A DNA stretch of 64,000 bases from an uncultured Subdoligranulum sp. (GTDB taxonomy: Bacteria > Bacillota > Clostridia > Oscillospirales > Ruminococcaceae): the NCBI GenBank assembly GCA_900545545.1, contig UQZO01000003.1, forward strand, positions 137,342 through 201,341, written 5' to 3'. A model generated the notes under the pieces. The model saw only the letters and a list, made by a program, of their open reading frames with translations. It was not told where the DNA came from and did not search any database. The position numbers were made by a program, and so were the translations under genes. Shown one piece after another: positions 1 through 9,298 of the stretch. Positions within the stretch are counted from its first letter, which is position 1, and each line of letters begins with the position of its first letter.

Positions 1-881
1 AGGGGATCATCGAAATATTCCAACAGGGTGGCCGGTTCCGGGTAACGGATGGCCAGGTATTTGTCCATGTTGACAGGGATGGCACCCCCGTCCAGCTGTG
101 CCAGCTCCGGTGCCGTGCAGGCTTCCAGGGCGGTGCGCTTTTTGCCGCGCTGCTTTTTCAAAAAGGCGCGCAGCAGTTCGGCGGCCTCGGCGGGGGCACC
201 AAACAATACCTCCCGTGCCGGGCTGACATAGATCTTCTCCACCGGGTCCTCGCGGCGCTGGGTGGTCAGATCAAAGGTGTGCATGGTGTCGATCTCATCG
301 CCCCAGAACTCCATGCGGACGGGGAGTTTCATGTCGGGGGCGTAGATGTCCACAATATCGCCGCGGATGGAAAACTGGCCCGGGCCGTCTACCTGGGTGC
401 GTCGGGTGTACCCGGCACCGTACAGCACGGCGGTCAGCTCGGTGCGGGGCAGGGAATCCCCGGGGCGCAGGGTTCGGGTGTTGGCACAGAAATCTGCCTT
501 GGGGGTGGTGAACTGCGTCAGCGCTTCTTCCGAAACACAGACGGCCCGCAGCCGTCCGCCCACCAAATCACCCAGTACCCCCAGGCGGCGGTATTCGTAC
601 TCACGCGCGGTGCCCTCGATGGGCCGCAGCACATAATCCCGGGAAGGAAACACCGCAGCCGGGATCCCCAGGGTGTTCAGGTCCCCCGCAAAACGGGTGG
701 CCTCGGCCTCGCCGGGCGTTACAATGCACAGCGGACGGTCCAACCGGCGGGACAGTGCGGCATAGGCCAGCGCCCGGCCGGCGCCGGGCAGCCCAAATAA
801 GGCGCATGCCCCCGGTTCGGAGAGCGCATGCGCCAGTTTTTCATATTCTTTGGTTTGGGTAAATCGGGAATCAAACAACAT
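1..881 (-). CDS. mfd: Transcription-repair coupling factor Mfd, N-terminal part (cut by window edge)
   Basis: Translating the minus strand from the ATG at 879-881 gives an open frame to position 1 (about 293 residues). It begins MLFDSRFTQTKEYEKL and contains REYEYRRLGVLGDL and the RGDIVDIYAPD motif, typical of the UvrB-homologous N-terminal module of Mfd. Mfd removes RNA polymerase stalled at DNA lesions and recruits UvrA. The translocase and RNA-polymerase-binding domains lie outside the window to the left. An AGGTGA ribosome site precedes the start, and the upstream gene ends 13 bases before it, so mfd is probably the distal gene of the leftward pth cluster. A pth-mfd neighbourhood is common in Firmicutes. 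Confidence 0.93.
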   Translation of the reverse strand, partial: MLFDSRFTQTKEYEKLAHALSEPGACALFGLPGAGRALAYAALSRRLDRPLCIVTPGEAEATRFAGDLNTLGIPAAVFPSRDYVLRPIEGTAREYEYRRLGVLGDLVGGRLRAVCVSEEALTQFTTPKADFCANTRTLRPGDSLPRTELTAVLYGAGYTRRTQVDGPGQFSIRGDIVDIYAPDMKLPVRMEFWGDEIDTMHTFDLTTQRREDPVEKIYVSPAREVLFGAPAEAAELLRAFLKKQRGKKRTALEACTAPELAQLDGGAIPVNMDKYLAIRYPEPATLLEYFDDP

Positions 882-894
882 AGTGTCACCTGAA

Positions 895-1422
895 TCAGCC
901 GGTACGCACCAGACCCCACTGGCCCCATTGCCATAAGGTCTCGGTGGCTTCCGGCGTCAGAATAAACAGTGTATCGGTGCCTTGCACCGCCCAGCGGGCA
1001 ACCTTTGGCCGCAGTTGACTGGACATCCACTGCGGCACAAAGGTGTCGCTCTGCCGGTTATAAATAAAAATATGCTGGCTCCAGCTGGTATCGTTGCGTT
1101 TGACCCAGAACGGTTTGCTGGGGCCGTAGTTGCCGCGCCGCCAGACCAGCAGCAACAGTTCGGTACTGCCGTCCCGGTCAATATCACAGGTCAGAAAATC
1201 CTGCACATGCCAGGCGGGTTCGCTTTGCCATATATTGGAATCGCCGGCCGCCGTAAAGCGGCCCTGTGCCAAAGACAGGGAAACCGATGTGCTGTCTTCA
1301 AAACAGACTGTTTCGGTACGGTCCTTGCCGCTGGGCAAAAAGAGCCCGCGCGCCCACAGAAGGGGCAGTGCAACCACTGCCAGTATAACGGCGTACAGCA
1401 GGCCGCTCATCCACCGTCTCAC
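895..1422 (-). CDS. Membrane-anchored hypothetical protein (175 aa)
   Basis: The start is a GTG directly next to the stop of the upstream DUF3160 gene, with AGGTGAG as ribosome site, so the two are probably translationally coupled. Residues 7-30 form one N-terminal membrane segment or uncleaved signal. The rest looks extracytoplasmic and includes DIDRDGSTELLLLVW, which resembles a single FG-GAP/VCBS-like calcium-binding blade. I do not recognise a named family. A downstream ATG at 1410 is an alternative start. The location suggests a partner of the neighbouring envelope lipoprotein, but this is inference from position only. Confidence 0.7.
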   Translation of the reverse strand: MRRWMSGLLYAVILAVVALPLLWARGLFLPSGKDRTETVCFEDSTSVSLSLAQGRFTAAGDSNIWQSEPAWHVQDFLTCDIDRDGSTELLLLVWRRGNYGPSKPFWVKRNDTSWSQHIFIYNRQSDTFVPQWMSSQLRPKVARWAVQGTDTLFILTPEATETLWQWGQWGLVRTG

Positions 1423-3636
1423 TCAGCTCACCTGATAGGTGGTGGAAACCGAATACTCTTCGGTCCAGGCGGGCGTGGAAGGCCGCTCATCCCAATGGAA
1501 GTTCCCCTCCGAATCAGGGGCTTTTCCCAGTTGGACCCACCAGTCCTGGTCGGTCATCCGCTGGTCAAGGGGCTGCGTGAACTGATAGAAAGTGTACACT
1601 TTGCCCACCGCAATGCGGGGCGAACCATCCACGCTGACCAGTACATAAATCGTTCCCACGTCGGTGGCGGTCTGCAGCACAGAACCGTTGGGATCGGTGG
1701 CAATGTCGGCCACCAGCGCGGCGGGGTGTTCCTGCGGGGTGACGAAGGATTCCTCGTCGGCATCCAGCGTTTCCAGCCAGAAGTGTTCAAGCTGTCCGCC
1801 AAAACTGCGGATCAATTCGAATTCCTCGTCGGTGGGCAGTTCGTTGCGCAGCTCTTTCTCGGCAATGACCATCAGCTGTTGATTCAGCTGGTAGAGCTTA
1901 TCAAGGTTTTCTTTGGAATTTTCATCCAAAAGTCCCAGTTTTTCCAGACCCTGAGAGGTGGCCTGACTCAACGCGGCCAAACGTCCGAATACCACAGGTT
2001 CGGTTTCCACCCAGCCGCGGTCGTCGACTTCTTCAATGCCGCCGCCACCGCCCATTTCAGCGTACACCTGCTTGCTGTACAGGGCGGTGTCGTGTTTGAG
2101 TTCGGTCCAGCTGCCCAGAAAACTGGCCAGCGATTTGGTGCGCCAGGCTGCCGTTTGCATATACTGCGGCCAGCCTTCGCCGCGGGTTTCGGTCAGGGGA
2201 CGCAGTGCGTTCAGCCAGGCGGCATAAAGACTGGCATTCCAGACAGAATCTCCCGCCGCATTCATCTGTGTGCGGACCTTCTCCATCTGGTCGTCGTAGT
2301 TGGGGTAGTCGGTGTCACACTGGGTGTGCAGGATATCCAGCGCTGTATCGGAACCCAGCGCAGCAGGAACATCCAAGGCATCGGGCAGCAGTCGCTGGCG
2401 GCCGTCGGCGCTTTCCTCCACGTCACGGTACACAAGATTCTGCAAGATCTCCCCGTCAATCGTATACCGCTGGCCCATAAACCGGTAGCCTGCGGTGCTT
2501 TCATCACGATCATCCCACTCATAAATGGGAATGGAATTGATCGCAGCAGGCTGCAAGGTTTTCAGCGATTGGGTAAAGGTCTGCCAGGCAGCATCATCCC
2601 CTGGCAGGGACGATACCTGCGCGCTGCCGCCGTAGGCGGCGTCTATCAACGGCAGATAATCGTTGGCGTTGGCGTCATCACTGACGCCCGCAAAGAAGCA
2701 GGTGACATCGTAGATGCGCTGCCAGTTTTCCAGGGAGCCGCTGTCGCGCAGGGCCAGGTTCATCAGCAGGGCACTGCGGGTTTTGTCTGCGTCGGATTGC
2801 AGGAAGGCCATCCGCCCGTACCACATCATTGCTTTGAAATAGCGGGTCAGTTCTTCGCTTTCGGTGTAGTAGCTGCGGGGAATATACTGGCTGTAATCTT
2901 CCTGCTGGCTGCCGTTTTCTTCTCCCAGGTTCATGACGGGGGAGGGGGCGATGCCCGAAGCGGCCTCAATCAGTGCCAGCTCCTCGGCAGCTTCCAGAGG
3001 CAGGGTGGAAGTATCCACCGTCGGGTCCAGCAATGCTGAGGCAACACTGAAATAGGCCACATTGCGCTGCGCGGCGTTCTCCCATTCGGTACCGGCCAGG
3101 GCCTCAGCCTGGGTCTTGCATTGGGCCAGCATATTGCCGGTAAGCTTCTGCAGCAACGGCAGCAGATGATCCCGCTCCGTCTGGCGCTGCAGATAGAGGA
3201 AGTACAGGTGGTAGGTATGCAGCGAAGCATCCACCGTCACGAAACTGGGCGTATATACATAGCGGTTGCTTTCGTACTGCGGGTAGAATTCATCGTCGGT
3301 ACTGTTGCAGACAAGAAAACCGTTTGTCAGCAGTTTCTGCTTGGCTTCCTCATTCCAGTACTCTACCAGGTCGGGGTTGGTGACATTGGAAAGATCCTCC
3401 GCCACCGTGAATTCCGGTACACAGGGGGTGAGCGCCGTATCGTACAGGACGGGCAGCTCACCCAGCAAACCGGTAGCATTTGCCGGTGGGGCGGGGGTGA
3501 CAGCCGGTGCGGAATCGGCATCGGCTGTCGAGGAAGAATCGAAATCGATGGGATCAGAGGCGGGCGTGGTGCGGCAGCCGGCACAGACGGTCAGCAGCGC
3601 CGCGGATAACAGCAGGGACGCGATACGCTTTTTCAT
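1423..3636 (-). CDS. DUF3160-family lipoprotein
   Basis: This 737-residue protein starts with a lipoprotein signal, MKKRIASLLLSAALLTVCAGC, with the lipobox cysteine at residue 21, followed by a Ser/Ala/Pro-rich linker to about residue 55. The body has the features I associate with DUF3160 proteins, for example YIPRSYYTESEELTRYFKAM followed by MWYGRMAF, and a C-terminal segment with HPAALVADIATD. It is predicted to sit on the outer face of the membrane; its biochemical role is unknown. AAGGAGG lies about 10 bases before the ATG. It is followed without a gap by the 175-aa membrane protein. Confidence 0.85.
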   Translation of the reverse strand: MKKRIASLLLSAALLTVCAGCRTTPASDPIDFDSSSTADADSAPAVTPAPPANATGLLGELPVLYDTALTPCVPEFTVAEDLSNVTNPDLVEYWNEEAKQKLLTNGFLVCNSTDDEFYPQYESNRYVYTPSFVTVDASLHTYHLYFLYLQRQTERDHLLPLLQKLTGNMLAQCKTQAEALAGTEWENAAQRNVAYFSVASALLDPTVDTSTLPLEAAEELALIEAASGIAPSPVMNLGEENGSQQEDYSQYIPRSYYTESEELTRYFKAMMWYGRMAFLQSDADKTRSALLMNLALRDSGSLENWQRIYDVTCFFAGVSDDANANDYLPLIDAAYGGSAQVSSLPGDDAAWQTFTQSLKTLQPAAINSIPIYEWDDRDESTAGYRFMGQRYTIDGEILQNLVYRDVEESADGRQRLLPDALDVPAALGSDTALDILHTQCDTDYPNYDDQMEKVRTQMNAAGDSVWNASLYAAWLNALRPLTETRGEGWPQYMQTAAWRTKSLASFLGSWTELKHDTALYSKQVYAEMGGGGGIEEVDDRGWVETEPVVFGRLAALSQATSQGLEKLGLLDENSKENLDKLYQLNQQLMVIAEKELRNELPTDEEFELIRSFGGQLEHFWLETLDADEESFVTPQEHPAALVADIATDPNGSVLQTATDVGTIYVLVSVDGSPRIAVGKVYTFYQFTQPLDQRMTDQDWWVQLGKAPDSEGNFHWDERPSTPAWTEEYSVSTTYQVS

Positions 3637-3678
3637 CGGGACCTTCCTCCTTATTCAATTGTTGACAGCCGCAGGCAA

Positions 3679-4218
3679 TCAGGCGGCGTTCAGGTATTCC
3701 TTGGCCAGCCAGCCATATTGACCCTCGTACTGTACCACGACCCAGGTCTCATCGGCGTTGGTGCCCAGGGCGGTCACGGCGGTACCGGCAGGGATCTGGG
3801 CGACCTTGTCAAAGTCGGTGCCGGGGCCGGCACGCAGGTTCATGTTGGAATCCGGGGTCACGGTGTAGTTGGGCTGTTCGCCTTCGGCATACACGGTGGT
3901 GGGCTGCTCGCTCAGTCCGTCAAAGCTGGCGGGGGTGGCTTCCGGTGTCGGTTCCGGGGTGGGCTCTGCGACGGATTCAGAAGTGGAATCGGTACCTTCC
4001 GTCGTGCCGTCGCCCTCTGCGGAAGCGCCGTTTTCGTCGCTGGCGGCGTCGGAGGCGGTGCTGTCCACAGAATCAGAAACGCTGGAAGAATCGGACGCGG
4101 GTTCAGAACCGCCGTCGAAGGTGCCGTTCAGCAGCAGAAAGCTGAACACGATGGAAGCGATCAGAAAGACGGCGCACAGCAGCAGGCGGATCAATGCTTT
4201 TTTGCGAAGAGAGCTCAT
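3679..4218 (-). CDS. SH3b-domain membrane-anchored protein
   Basis: I chose the ATG at 4218 (MSSLRKKALIRLLL) because AAAGGAGATAGACCC precedes it; a longer frame to 4272 would run back into pth. The 179-residue protein has a short cytoplasmic basic start and one membrane helix (about residues 8-30). A low-complexity Ser/Asp/Thr/Pro-Glu linker spans roughly residues 35-105. The C-terminal bacterial SH3 domain contains NMNLRAGPGTDFDKVAQIPAGT and ends GWLAKEYLNAA. Bacterial SH3b domains usually bind peptidoglycan, so a wall-associated role is likely. It lies 13 bases after the pth stop, in the same leftward cluster. Confidence 0.85.
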   Translation of the reverse strand: MSSLRKKALIRLLLCAVFLIASIVFSFLLLNGTFDGGSEPASDSSSVSDSVDSTASDAASDENGASAEGDGTTEGTDSTSESVAEPTPEPTPEATPASFDGLSEQPTTVYAEGEQPNYTVTPDSNMNLRAGPGTDFDKVAQIPAGTAVTALGTNADETWVVVQYEGQYGWLAKEYLNAA

Positions 4219-4231
4219 GGGTCTATCTCCT

Positions 4232-4825
4232 TTACCGATTGAATTTGTTTTGTGCATACTGCAAATTGCCATCCATCAGTAACTTGCAGGCTTGTTCAAT
4301 ATCAGGGTAACGGTCGGTCATGGCCTTGCGGTCCTCGGGCGGCAGCTTGCCCAGAACCCAGGCCGCCAGATCGTACTGCGGATTGGGCTTGGCCCCGATG
4401 CCGATGCGGATGCGGTAAAATTCTTCGGTGCCAAGGCTGGCAATAATGCTTTTCAGCCCGTTGTGGCCGCCGGCAGAACCATGCGGACGGATGCGCAGAT
4501 GTCCCGGCTGCTGGGTAATGTCGTCGCACAGCACGATCACGTGGTTGGCCGGGATTTTGTAGAAGTTGGCAGCAGGGGCAATGCTTTGCCCGCTCAGATT
4601 CATATAGGTAAGCGGTTTGAGCAGCACGACCTTGTGATCGTCAACCTGGGCGGTGCCGTACAGGCCCTGCCATTTGCTTTTGTTAAGGGAACACTGCCAC
4701 TGCTCGGCCAGATAATCCAGCGCTTCAAAACCGGCGTTGTGGCGGGTGCCGTCGTATTTCGGCTCGGGATTGCCCAGCCCTGCAATGAGCCAGTCCGCTC
4801 CCGAAGTATTGCTGAAGAAAGCCAT
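4232..4825 (-). CDS. pth: Peptidyl-tRNA hydrolase
   Basis: The 197-residue protein has the usual length and motifs of bacterial Pth: LIAGLGNPEPKYDGTRHNAGF with the catalytic histidine in TRHNAGF, LLKPLTYMNLSG, VLCDDITQQPGHLRIRPHGS, GGHNGLKSI and RIRIGIG. It cleaves peptidyl-tRNA released by stalled ribosomes and so recycles tRNA in the cytoplasm. AAGGAGCG precedes the ATG. The next genes downstream on the same strand are the SH3b protein, the DUF3160 lipoprotein and mfd. Confidence 0.97.
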   Translation of the reverse strand: MAFFSNTSGADWLIAGLGNPEPKYDGTRHNAGFEALDYLAEQWQCSLNKSKWQGLYGTAQVDDHKVVLLKPLTYMNLSGQSIAPAANFYKIPANHVIVLCDDITQQPGHLRIRPHGSAGGHNGLKSIIASLGTEEFYRIRIGIGAKPNPQYDLAAWVLGKLPPEDRKAMTDRYPDIEQACKLLMDGNLQYAQNKFNR

Positions 4826-4876
4826 AAAATGTAAAAACGCTCCTTACTTTTTATAGAGTAACAGAGTAGGGCGGGG

Positions 4877-5245
4877 TTACAGCGCGGGGACGATCCGGCT
4901 GCCGAACGGCGTCAGTGCCAGGCGCGCCAGCTTGAAGAACTGCAGCCCGAAGGGGATCCCCACAATCGTGATGCAGAGCAAGCATCCCCAGGCGGCGTGA
5001 CCGATGGCCAACGGCAGGCCGGAAAAAATCAACCACAGGATGTTGAGCAGCAGCGAGGGAGCACCGCCTCCATACACGACCTCCTTGCCGAAAGGAAAGA
5101 GGCTCAGCGAGGCGAATTTGAAGCATTGCAGCCCAATGGGGATGCCGACAATGGTAATGCACCAGAGCAGCCCGGCGGCAGCCCAGCTCAAAGCACTGAG
5201 CAAACCGCCCAGAATACACCAAAGCAGGTTGCCAAGAAGTCTCAT
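4877..5245 (-). CDS. YccF-domain membrane protein
   Basis: The 122-residue hydrophobic protein is an internal duplication. The phrase ITIVGIPIGLQCFKFASLSLFPFG near residues 30-52 is repeated as ITIVGIPFGLQFFKLARLALTPFG near residues 92-115. This is the signature of the YccF family of small inner-membrane proteins of unknown function. About four membrane segments are expected. It sits about 50 bases upstream of pth in the same direction. Confidence 0.9.
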   Translation of the reverse strand: MRLLGNLLWCILGGLLSALSWAAAGLLWCITIVGIPIGLQCFKFASLSLFPFGKEVVYGGGAPSLLLNILWLIFSGLPLAIGHAAWGCLLCITIVGIPFGLQFFKLARLALTPFGSRIVPAL

Positions 5246-5277
5246 GTAAAATCCTTTCTTTTTAACAGTACAATCAA

Positions 5278-5550
5278 TTATAAGGAATGCAGCCGTCCCT
5301 GCAGGACCAGCTGTGCCTTGGGTAGGTCTTGTTTTTTTACAAAAATCTGGTATTCGATGCTGCGGTCCATCCGCTCACCCACGGCATACATGGTACCGGT
5401 GCGGCGGGAGGCACTGCTGAAATTCACTGTGCGGCTGCGGCAGGGGATGCCTTCTTTCTGCAAAGTTTGCATCGTGGTGCCAAACTGTACCGCATCAAAG
5501 GTACAGACCACTTCCCGCCAGCCCAGGATCATCAGCCAAATGGACAACAT
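5278..5550 (-). CDS. Small DUF2007-like protein
   Basis: The 90-residue protein has a short hydrophobic start and ends with SIEYQIFVKKQDLPKAQLVLQGRLHSL. That tail resembles the C-terminus of the DUF2007 putative signal-transducing fold (a tyrosine/valine strand, then an aspartate and an alanine-leucine helix). Assignment is by pattern only. It starts 6 bases downstream of the acyltransferase gene, so the two are probably co-transcribed. Confidence 0.6.
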   Translation of the reverse strand: MLSIWLMILGWREVVCTFDAVQFGTTMQTLQKEGIPCRSRTVNFSSASRRTGTMYAVGERMDRSIEYQIFVKKQDLPKAQLVLQGRLHSL

Positions 5551-5556
5551 AGGGCA

Positions 5557-6291
5557 TCAACCTTTCTTCTTGTCGGCCTCCAACTTCTGTTTTTTGGCAA
5601 TGTATTTTTCCAGCTTGTGCTCGCCCCAGGCGTTGACATTGACCTGCTTGGCACGTTCAATGCCCAGCGCTCCGGCGGGTACATCCTTGCCGATGGTGGA
5701 ACCGGCCGCCGTGAAGGCGTGGTCGCCCACCGTGACCGGCGCCACCAGATTGGTGTTGCAGCCGATGAAGGCGTAATCTCCGATGGTGGTATGGAACTTG
5801 CCTTCGCCGTCGTAGTTGCAGGTCACGGTGCCGCAGCCGAAGTTGCAGTACTTGCCCACGGTGGCGTCGCCGATGTAGGTCAGATGGCTGACGGTGTTGC
5901 CCTCGGCAAAGTCGGCGTTCTTGGTCTCCACGTAGGCACCCAGGTGGCAGCCTTCGGCGGTTTTGGTGCCGGGGCGTACATGGGTGAAGGGACCGATTTT
6001 ATTGTTGGGGCCGATGTGGCTCTGGTAGCACTGGCTGGCGTTGACGGTGGAACCCTCCTCCACCACGGTGTCCTCCAGCAGGGTGTTGGGGCCAATCACG
6101 CAGCCGGCACCGATCTTGGTCTGCCCGCGCAAAATGCAGCCCGGCAGGATGGTGGCGCCCGGGGCGATCTCGACCTCGGGATCAATATAAACATCGCGGC
6201 TGATAAATTCCACACCGTTATTCAAATGGCGCTCAAAGGCGGCGGCAAAGCGCTGCTGCGCCAGTTCAAAATTCTCTTTGGCGGTAGACAT
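5557..6291 (-). CDS. Stand-alone GlmU-type left-handed beta-helix acyltransferase
   Basis: The 244-residue protein consists of hexapeptide repeats and matches only the C-terminal half of GlmU (normally about 450 residues, uridylyltransferase plus acetyltransferase). Diagnostic pieces are RPGTKTAEGCHLGAYVETKN, SHLTYIGDATVGKYCNFGCG, TVTCNYDGEGKFHTTIGD and IGKDVPAGALGIERAKQVNV. The histidine of SHLTYIGD corresponds to the catalytic base of GlmU. By homology it would acetylate glucosamine-1-phosphate or a related sugar phosphate for cell-wall precursor synthesis. The nucleotidyltransferase half is absent here and may be encoded separately. It is the first gene of the leftward cluster. Confidence 0.85.
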   Translation of the reverse strand: MSTAKENFELAQQRFAAAFERHLNNGVEFISRDVYIDPEVEIAPGATILPGCILRGQTKIGAGCVIGPNTLLEDTVVEEGSTVNASQCYQSHIGPNNKIGPFTHVRPGTKTAEGCHLGAYVETKNADFAEGNTVSHLTYIGDATVGKYCNFGCGTVTCNYDGEGKFHTTIGDYAFIGCNTNLVAPVTVGDHAFTAAGSTIGKDVPAGALGIERAKQVNVNAWGEHKLEKYIAKKQKLEADKKKG

Positions 6292-6326
6292 AATAATCCC
6301 CCTTACAATATAAATACCATACTGCT

Positions 6327-6355
6327 ATTGTACCCCACGCAGGGCGTTTTCGCAA
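6327..6355 (-). promoter_or_regulatory. Candidate promoter of the leftward cluster
   Basis: On the minus strand TTGCGA (6350-6355) and TACAAT (6327-6332) are separated by 17 bases and lie about 35 bases upstream of the GlmU-like gene. Spacing is ideal; the -35 box is imperfect. Confidence 0.5.
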
Positions 6356-6544
6356 CTGAAAAAAGAAGCTTGCCGATAAAAAAGCAAAAATTCCATAAAA
6401 AACAAAAAAAGAGCGGAAAAGGAACAAATTCCGAACTTTCCGCCCAGTATATTTTACACGATTTTTGTGCAAATTGCAATAGGCTGGGGAGAAAAGTTTG
6501 GTGGTTTTTCGGCCAAACTATTGAGCAGTTTTTTAACAACCCAC

Positions 6545-6573
6545 TGGAAATTCGTTTTACGGTCTGATATAAT
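6545..6573 (+). promoter_or_regulatory. Candidate ppdK promoter
   Basis: TATAAT at 6568-6573 is a consensus -10 box, with TGGAAA 17 bases upstream (6545-6550). The ppdK start follows at 6632, leaving a leader of about 50 bases. The rest of 6292-6631 is AT-rich and has no gene. Confidence 0.55.
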
Positions 6574-6631
6574 GGACTGTGCAAACACGAAACGTTGTAT
6601 GCAAACACGTTACCGTTTTTGGGAGGTTAGT

Positions 6632-9298
6632 ATGAGCAAGAAATTCTTGTACCTGTTCAAAGAGGGCCATGACGCCTTCGGCGGCGACCAGACCACCATG
6701 AAGAACATTCTGGGTGGCAAGGGCGCTGGCCTGGCCGAGATGACCCACGCCGGCATGCCGGTTCCGCAGGGCTTCACCATCACCACCGAAGCCTGCACCC
6801 AGTATTATGCCGACAACCGCGAGATCAACGACGAGATCAAGGCGGACATCTTCAAATACATGGGCATCCTGGAGGAGCAGACCGGCAAGACCTTCGGTTC
6901 TGTCGATAACCCGCTGCTGGTTTCTGTTCGTTCCGGTGCTCGTCAGTCCATGCCCGGCATGATGGATACCATCCTGAACCTGGGCCTGAACGATCAGGCT
7001 GTTGAGGGCCTGGCCAAGAAGACCGACAACCCCCGTTTCGCTTACGACTGCTACCGTCGCTTCATCCAGATGTACTCTGATGTTGTTATGGAGCTGGGCA
7101 AGAGCTTCTTCGAAGAGCGCATCGACGCCATGAAGGAGCGCAAGGGTGTCACGCAGGACGTTGAGCTGACCGCTGATGACCTGAAGGAACTCGTCAAGGA
7201 GTTCAAGCAGATCTACCGCGAGAAGCAGGGCAGCGAGTTCCCGCAGGATCCGAAGGAACAGCTGATCGGCGCCGTCAAGGCCGTGTTCCGTTCCTGGGAC
7301 AACCCCCGTGCCAACGTTTATCGTAAGATGAACGAGATCCCCTACGAGTGGGGCACTGCCGTCAACGTTCAGCAGATGGCGTTCGGCAACTCCGGCATGC
7401 GTTCCGGCACTGGCGTTGCGTTCACCCGTAACCCCGCCACCGGCGAGAAGAAGCTGATGGGCGAGTACCTCATCAACGCTCAGGGCGAAGACGTCGTCGC
7501 CGGTATCCGTACTCCTTCTCCCATCAGCAAGCTGCATGAGGAGATGCCCGAGGTTTACGATCAGTTCGTTGAGATCGCTACCCGCCTCGAGAACTACTAC
7601 AAGGATATGCAGGACATGGAGTTCACCATCGAGGATGGCAAGCTCTTCATGCTGCAGACCCGTAACGGCAAGCGTACCGCTCAGGCTGCTCTGCAGATCG
7701 CCTGCGACCTCGTTGACGAGGGCGTAATCAGCGAGCAGACCGCTGTGCTGCGCGTTGAGCCCAAGCAGCTGGACACCCTGCTGCATCCCCAGTTTGACGC
7801 TGCTGCCCTGAAGGCTGCCGAAGCTATCGGCAAGGGCCTGGCTGCTTCTCCGGGATCTGCCTGCGGCCGTGTTGTCTTCTCTGCTGAGGACGCCGAAGAG
7901 AAGGTCAAGGACGAAGCCTGGGCCAAGGTTGTTCTGGTCCGTCTGGAAACCAGCCCCGAAGATATCGTCGGTATGCAGGTTTCTCAGGGCATCCTGACCG
8001 TCCGTGGCGGTATGACCAGCCACGCCGCCGTTGTCGCTCGTGGCATGGGCACCTGCTGTGTCTCCGGCTGCGGCAACGACAATGATGTTGTCATTGACTA
8101 CGACGCCAAGACCATCACCATCAATGGCCATGTCTTCCATGAGGGTGACTGGATGAGCATCGATGGCTCCACCGGTAACATCTACGAGGGCCAGATTGCC
8201 ACCGTGGCTTCTACCGAGAACGCCAACTTCAAGCGCTTCATGGGTTGGGCTGACGCTGCCCGCCAAATGAAGGTCCTGACCAACGCTGACAACCCGCGCG
8301 ACGCTCAGAACGCCGTTGACATGGGTGCTGAAGGCATCGGTCTGTGCCGTACCGAGCACATGTTCTTCGCTGAGGACCGCATCAAGGCTGTCCGTGAGAT
8401 GATCTGCGCCCGTACGGTTGAGGAGCGCAAGGCTGCTCTGGCCAAGGTCGAGCCCTATCAGGAGGCCGACTTCACCGCTATGTACCGCATCATGGGCGAC
8501 CGTCCGATGACCATCCGTTACCTGGATCCGCCGCTGCATGAGTTCCTGCCCACCAAGCCCGAGGAGATCGAGGCTCTGGCCAAGGACATGGGTATGACCA
8601 CCGAAGAGCTGAACAACGTGGTTGTCAGCCTGCACGAGTTCAACCCCATGATGGGTCATCGTGGCTGCCGTCTGTGCGTTACCTATCCGGAAATCGCCGA
8701 GATGCAGACCAATGCCGTTATCAAGGCTGCCCTGAAGGTCAGCGCTGAGACCGGCAACATGATCACCCCGCACATCATGATTCCTCTGGTGGGCGAGGTC
8801 AAGGAGCTCAAGTACGTCAAGGACGTGGTTGTCAAGACCGCCGACAAGCTCATCGCTGATGCTGGCGTCGACATGAAGTACGAAGTTGGTACCATGATCG
8901 AGATTCCGCGCGCTGCTCTGACCGCTGGTGAGATCGCTAAGGAAGCTGACTTCTTCAGCTTCGGCACCAACGACCTGACTCAGATGACCTTCGGCTTCAG
9001 CCGTGACGACGCTGCCAAGTTCCTGACTGCTTACTACGACACCAAGATCTACGAGAGCGATCCGTTCCAGCATCTGGATCAGGTCGGCGTTGGCAAGCTG
9101 GTCAAGATGGCTGCTCATGACGGCCGCGAGACCAACCCCAACCTGGGTCTCGGCATCTGCGGTGAGCATGGCGGCGATCCCTCCAGCGTCGAGTTCTGCC
9201 ACAATGTTGGTCTGGACTACGTCAGCTGCTCTCCGTACCGTGTGCCTATCGCTCGTCTGGCTGCTGCTCAGGCAGCCATCAAGAATCCTCGCAAGTAA
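6632..9298 (+). CDS. ppdK: Pyruvate, phosphate dikinase
   Basis: The start MSKKFLYLFKEGHDAFGG at 6632 is chosen because GGGAGGT precedes it; the frame extends further upstream without such a site. The 888-residue product has the full PPDK layout. The N-terminal nucleotide-binding domain contains NILGGKGAGLAEMTHAGMPV and SVRSGARQSMPGMMDTILNL. The phosphohistidine domain contains GGMTSHAAVVARGMG with the catalytic histidine. The C-terminal PEP/pyruvate barrel contains IGLCRTEHMFF and ends LGLGICGEHGGDPSSVEF. It interconverts pyruvate, ATP and phosphate with PEP, AMP and pyrophosphate, and in anaerobes can serve glycolysis. Codon use is strongly biased, as expected for a highly expressed gene. 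Confidence 0.98.
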   Translation: MSKKFLYLFKEGHDAFGGDQTTMKNILGGKGAGLAEMTHAGMPVPQGFTITTEACTQYYADNREINDEIKADIFKYMGILEEQTGKTFGSVDNPLLVSVRSGARQSMPGMMDTILNLGLNDQAVEGLAKKTDNPRFAYDCYRRFIQMYSDVVMELGKSFFEERIDAMKERKGVTQDVELTADDLKELVKEFKQIYREKQGSEFPQDPKEQLIGAVKAVFRSWDNPRANVYRKMNEIPYEWGTAVNVQQMAFGNSGMRSGTGVAFTRNPATGEKKLMGEYLINAQGEDVVAGIRTPSPISKLHEEMPEVYDQFVEIATRLENYYKDMQDMEFTIEDGKLFMLQTRNGKRTAQAALQIACDLVDEGVISEQTAVLRVEPKQLDTLLHPQFDAAALKAAEAIGKGLAASPGSACGRVVFSAEDAEEKVKDEAWAKVVLVRLETSPEDIVGMQVSQGILTVRGGMTSHAAVVARGMGTCCVSGCGNDNDVVIDYDAKTITINGHVFHEGDWMSIDGSTGNIYEGQIATVASTENANFKRFMGWADAARQMKVLTNADNPRDAQNAVDMGAEGIGLCRTEHMFFAEDRIKAVREMICARTVEERKAALAKVEPYQEADFTAMYRIMGDRPMTIRYLDPPLHEFLPTKPEEIEALAKDMGMTTEELNNVVVSLHEFNPMMGHRGCRLCVTYPEIAEMQTNAVIKAALKVSAETGNMITPHIMIPLVGEVKELKYVKDVVVKTADKLIADAGVDMKYEVGTMIEIPRAALTAGEIAKEADFFSFGTNDLTQMTFGFSRDDAAKFLTAYYDTKIYESDPFQHLDQVGVGKLVKMAAHDGRETNPNLGLGICGEHGGDPSSVEFCHNVGLDYVSCSPYRVPIARLAAAQAAIKNPRK

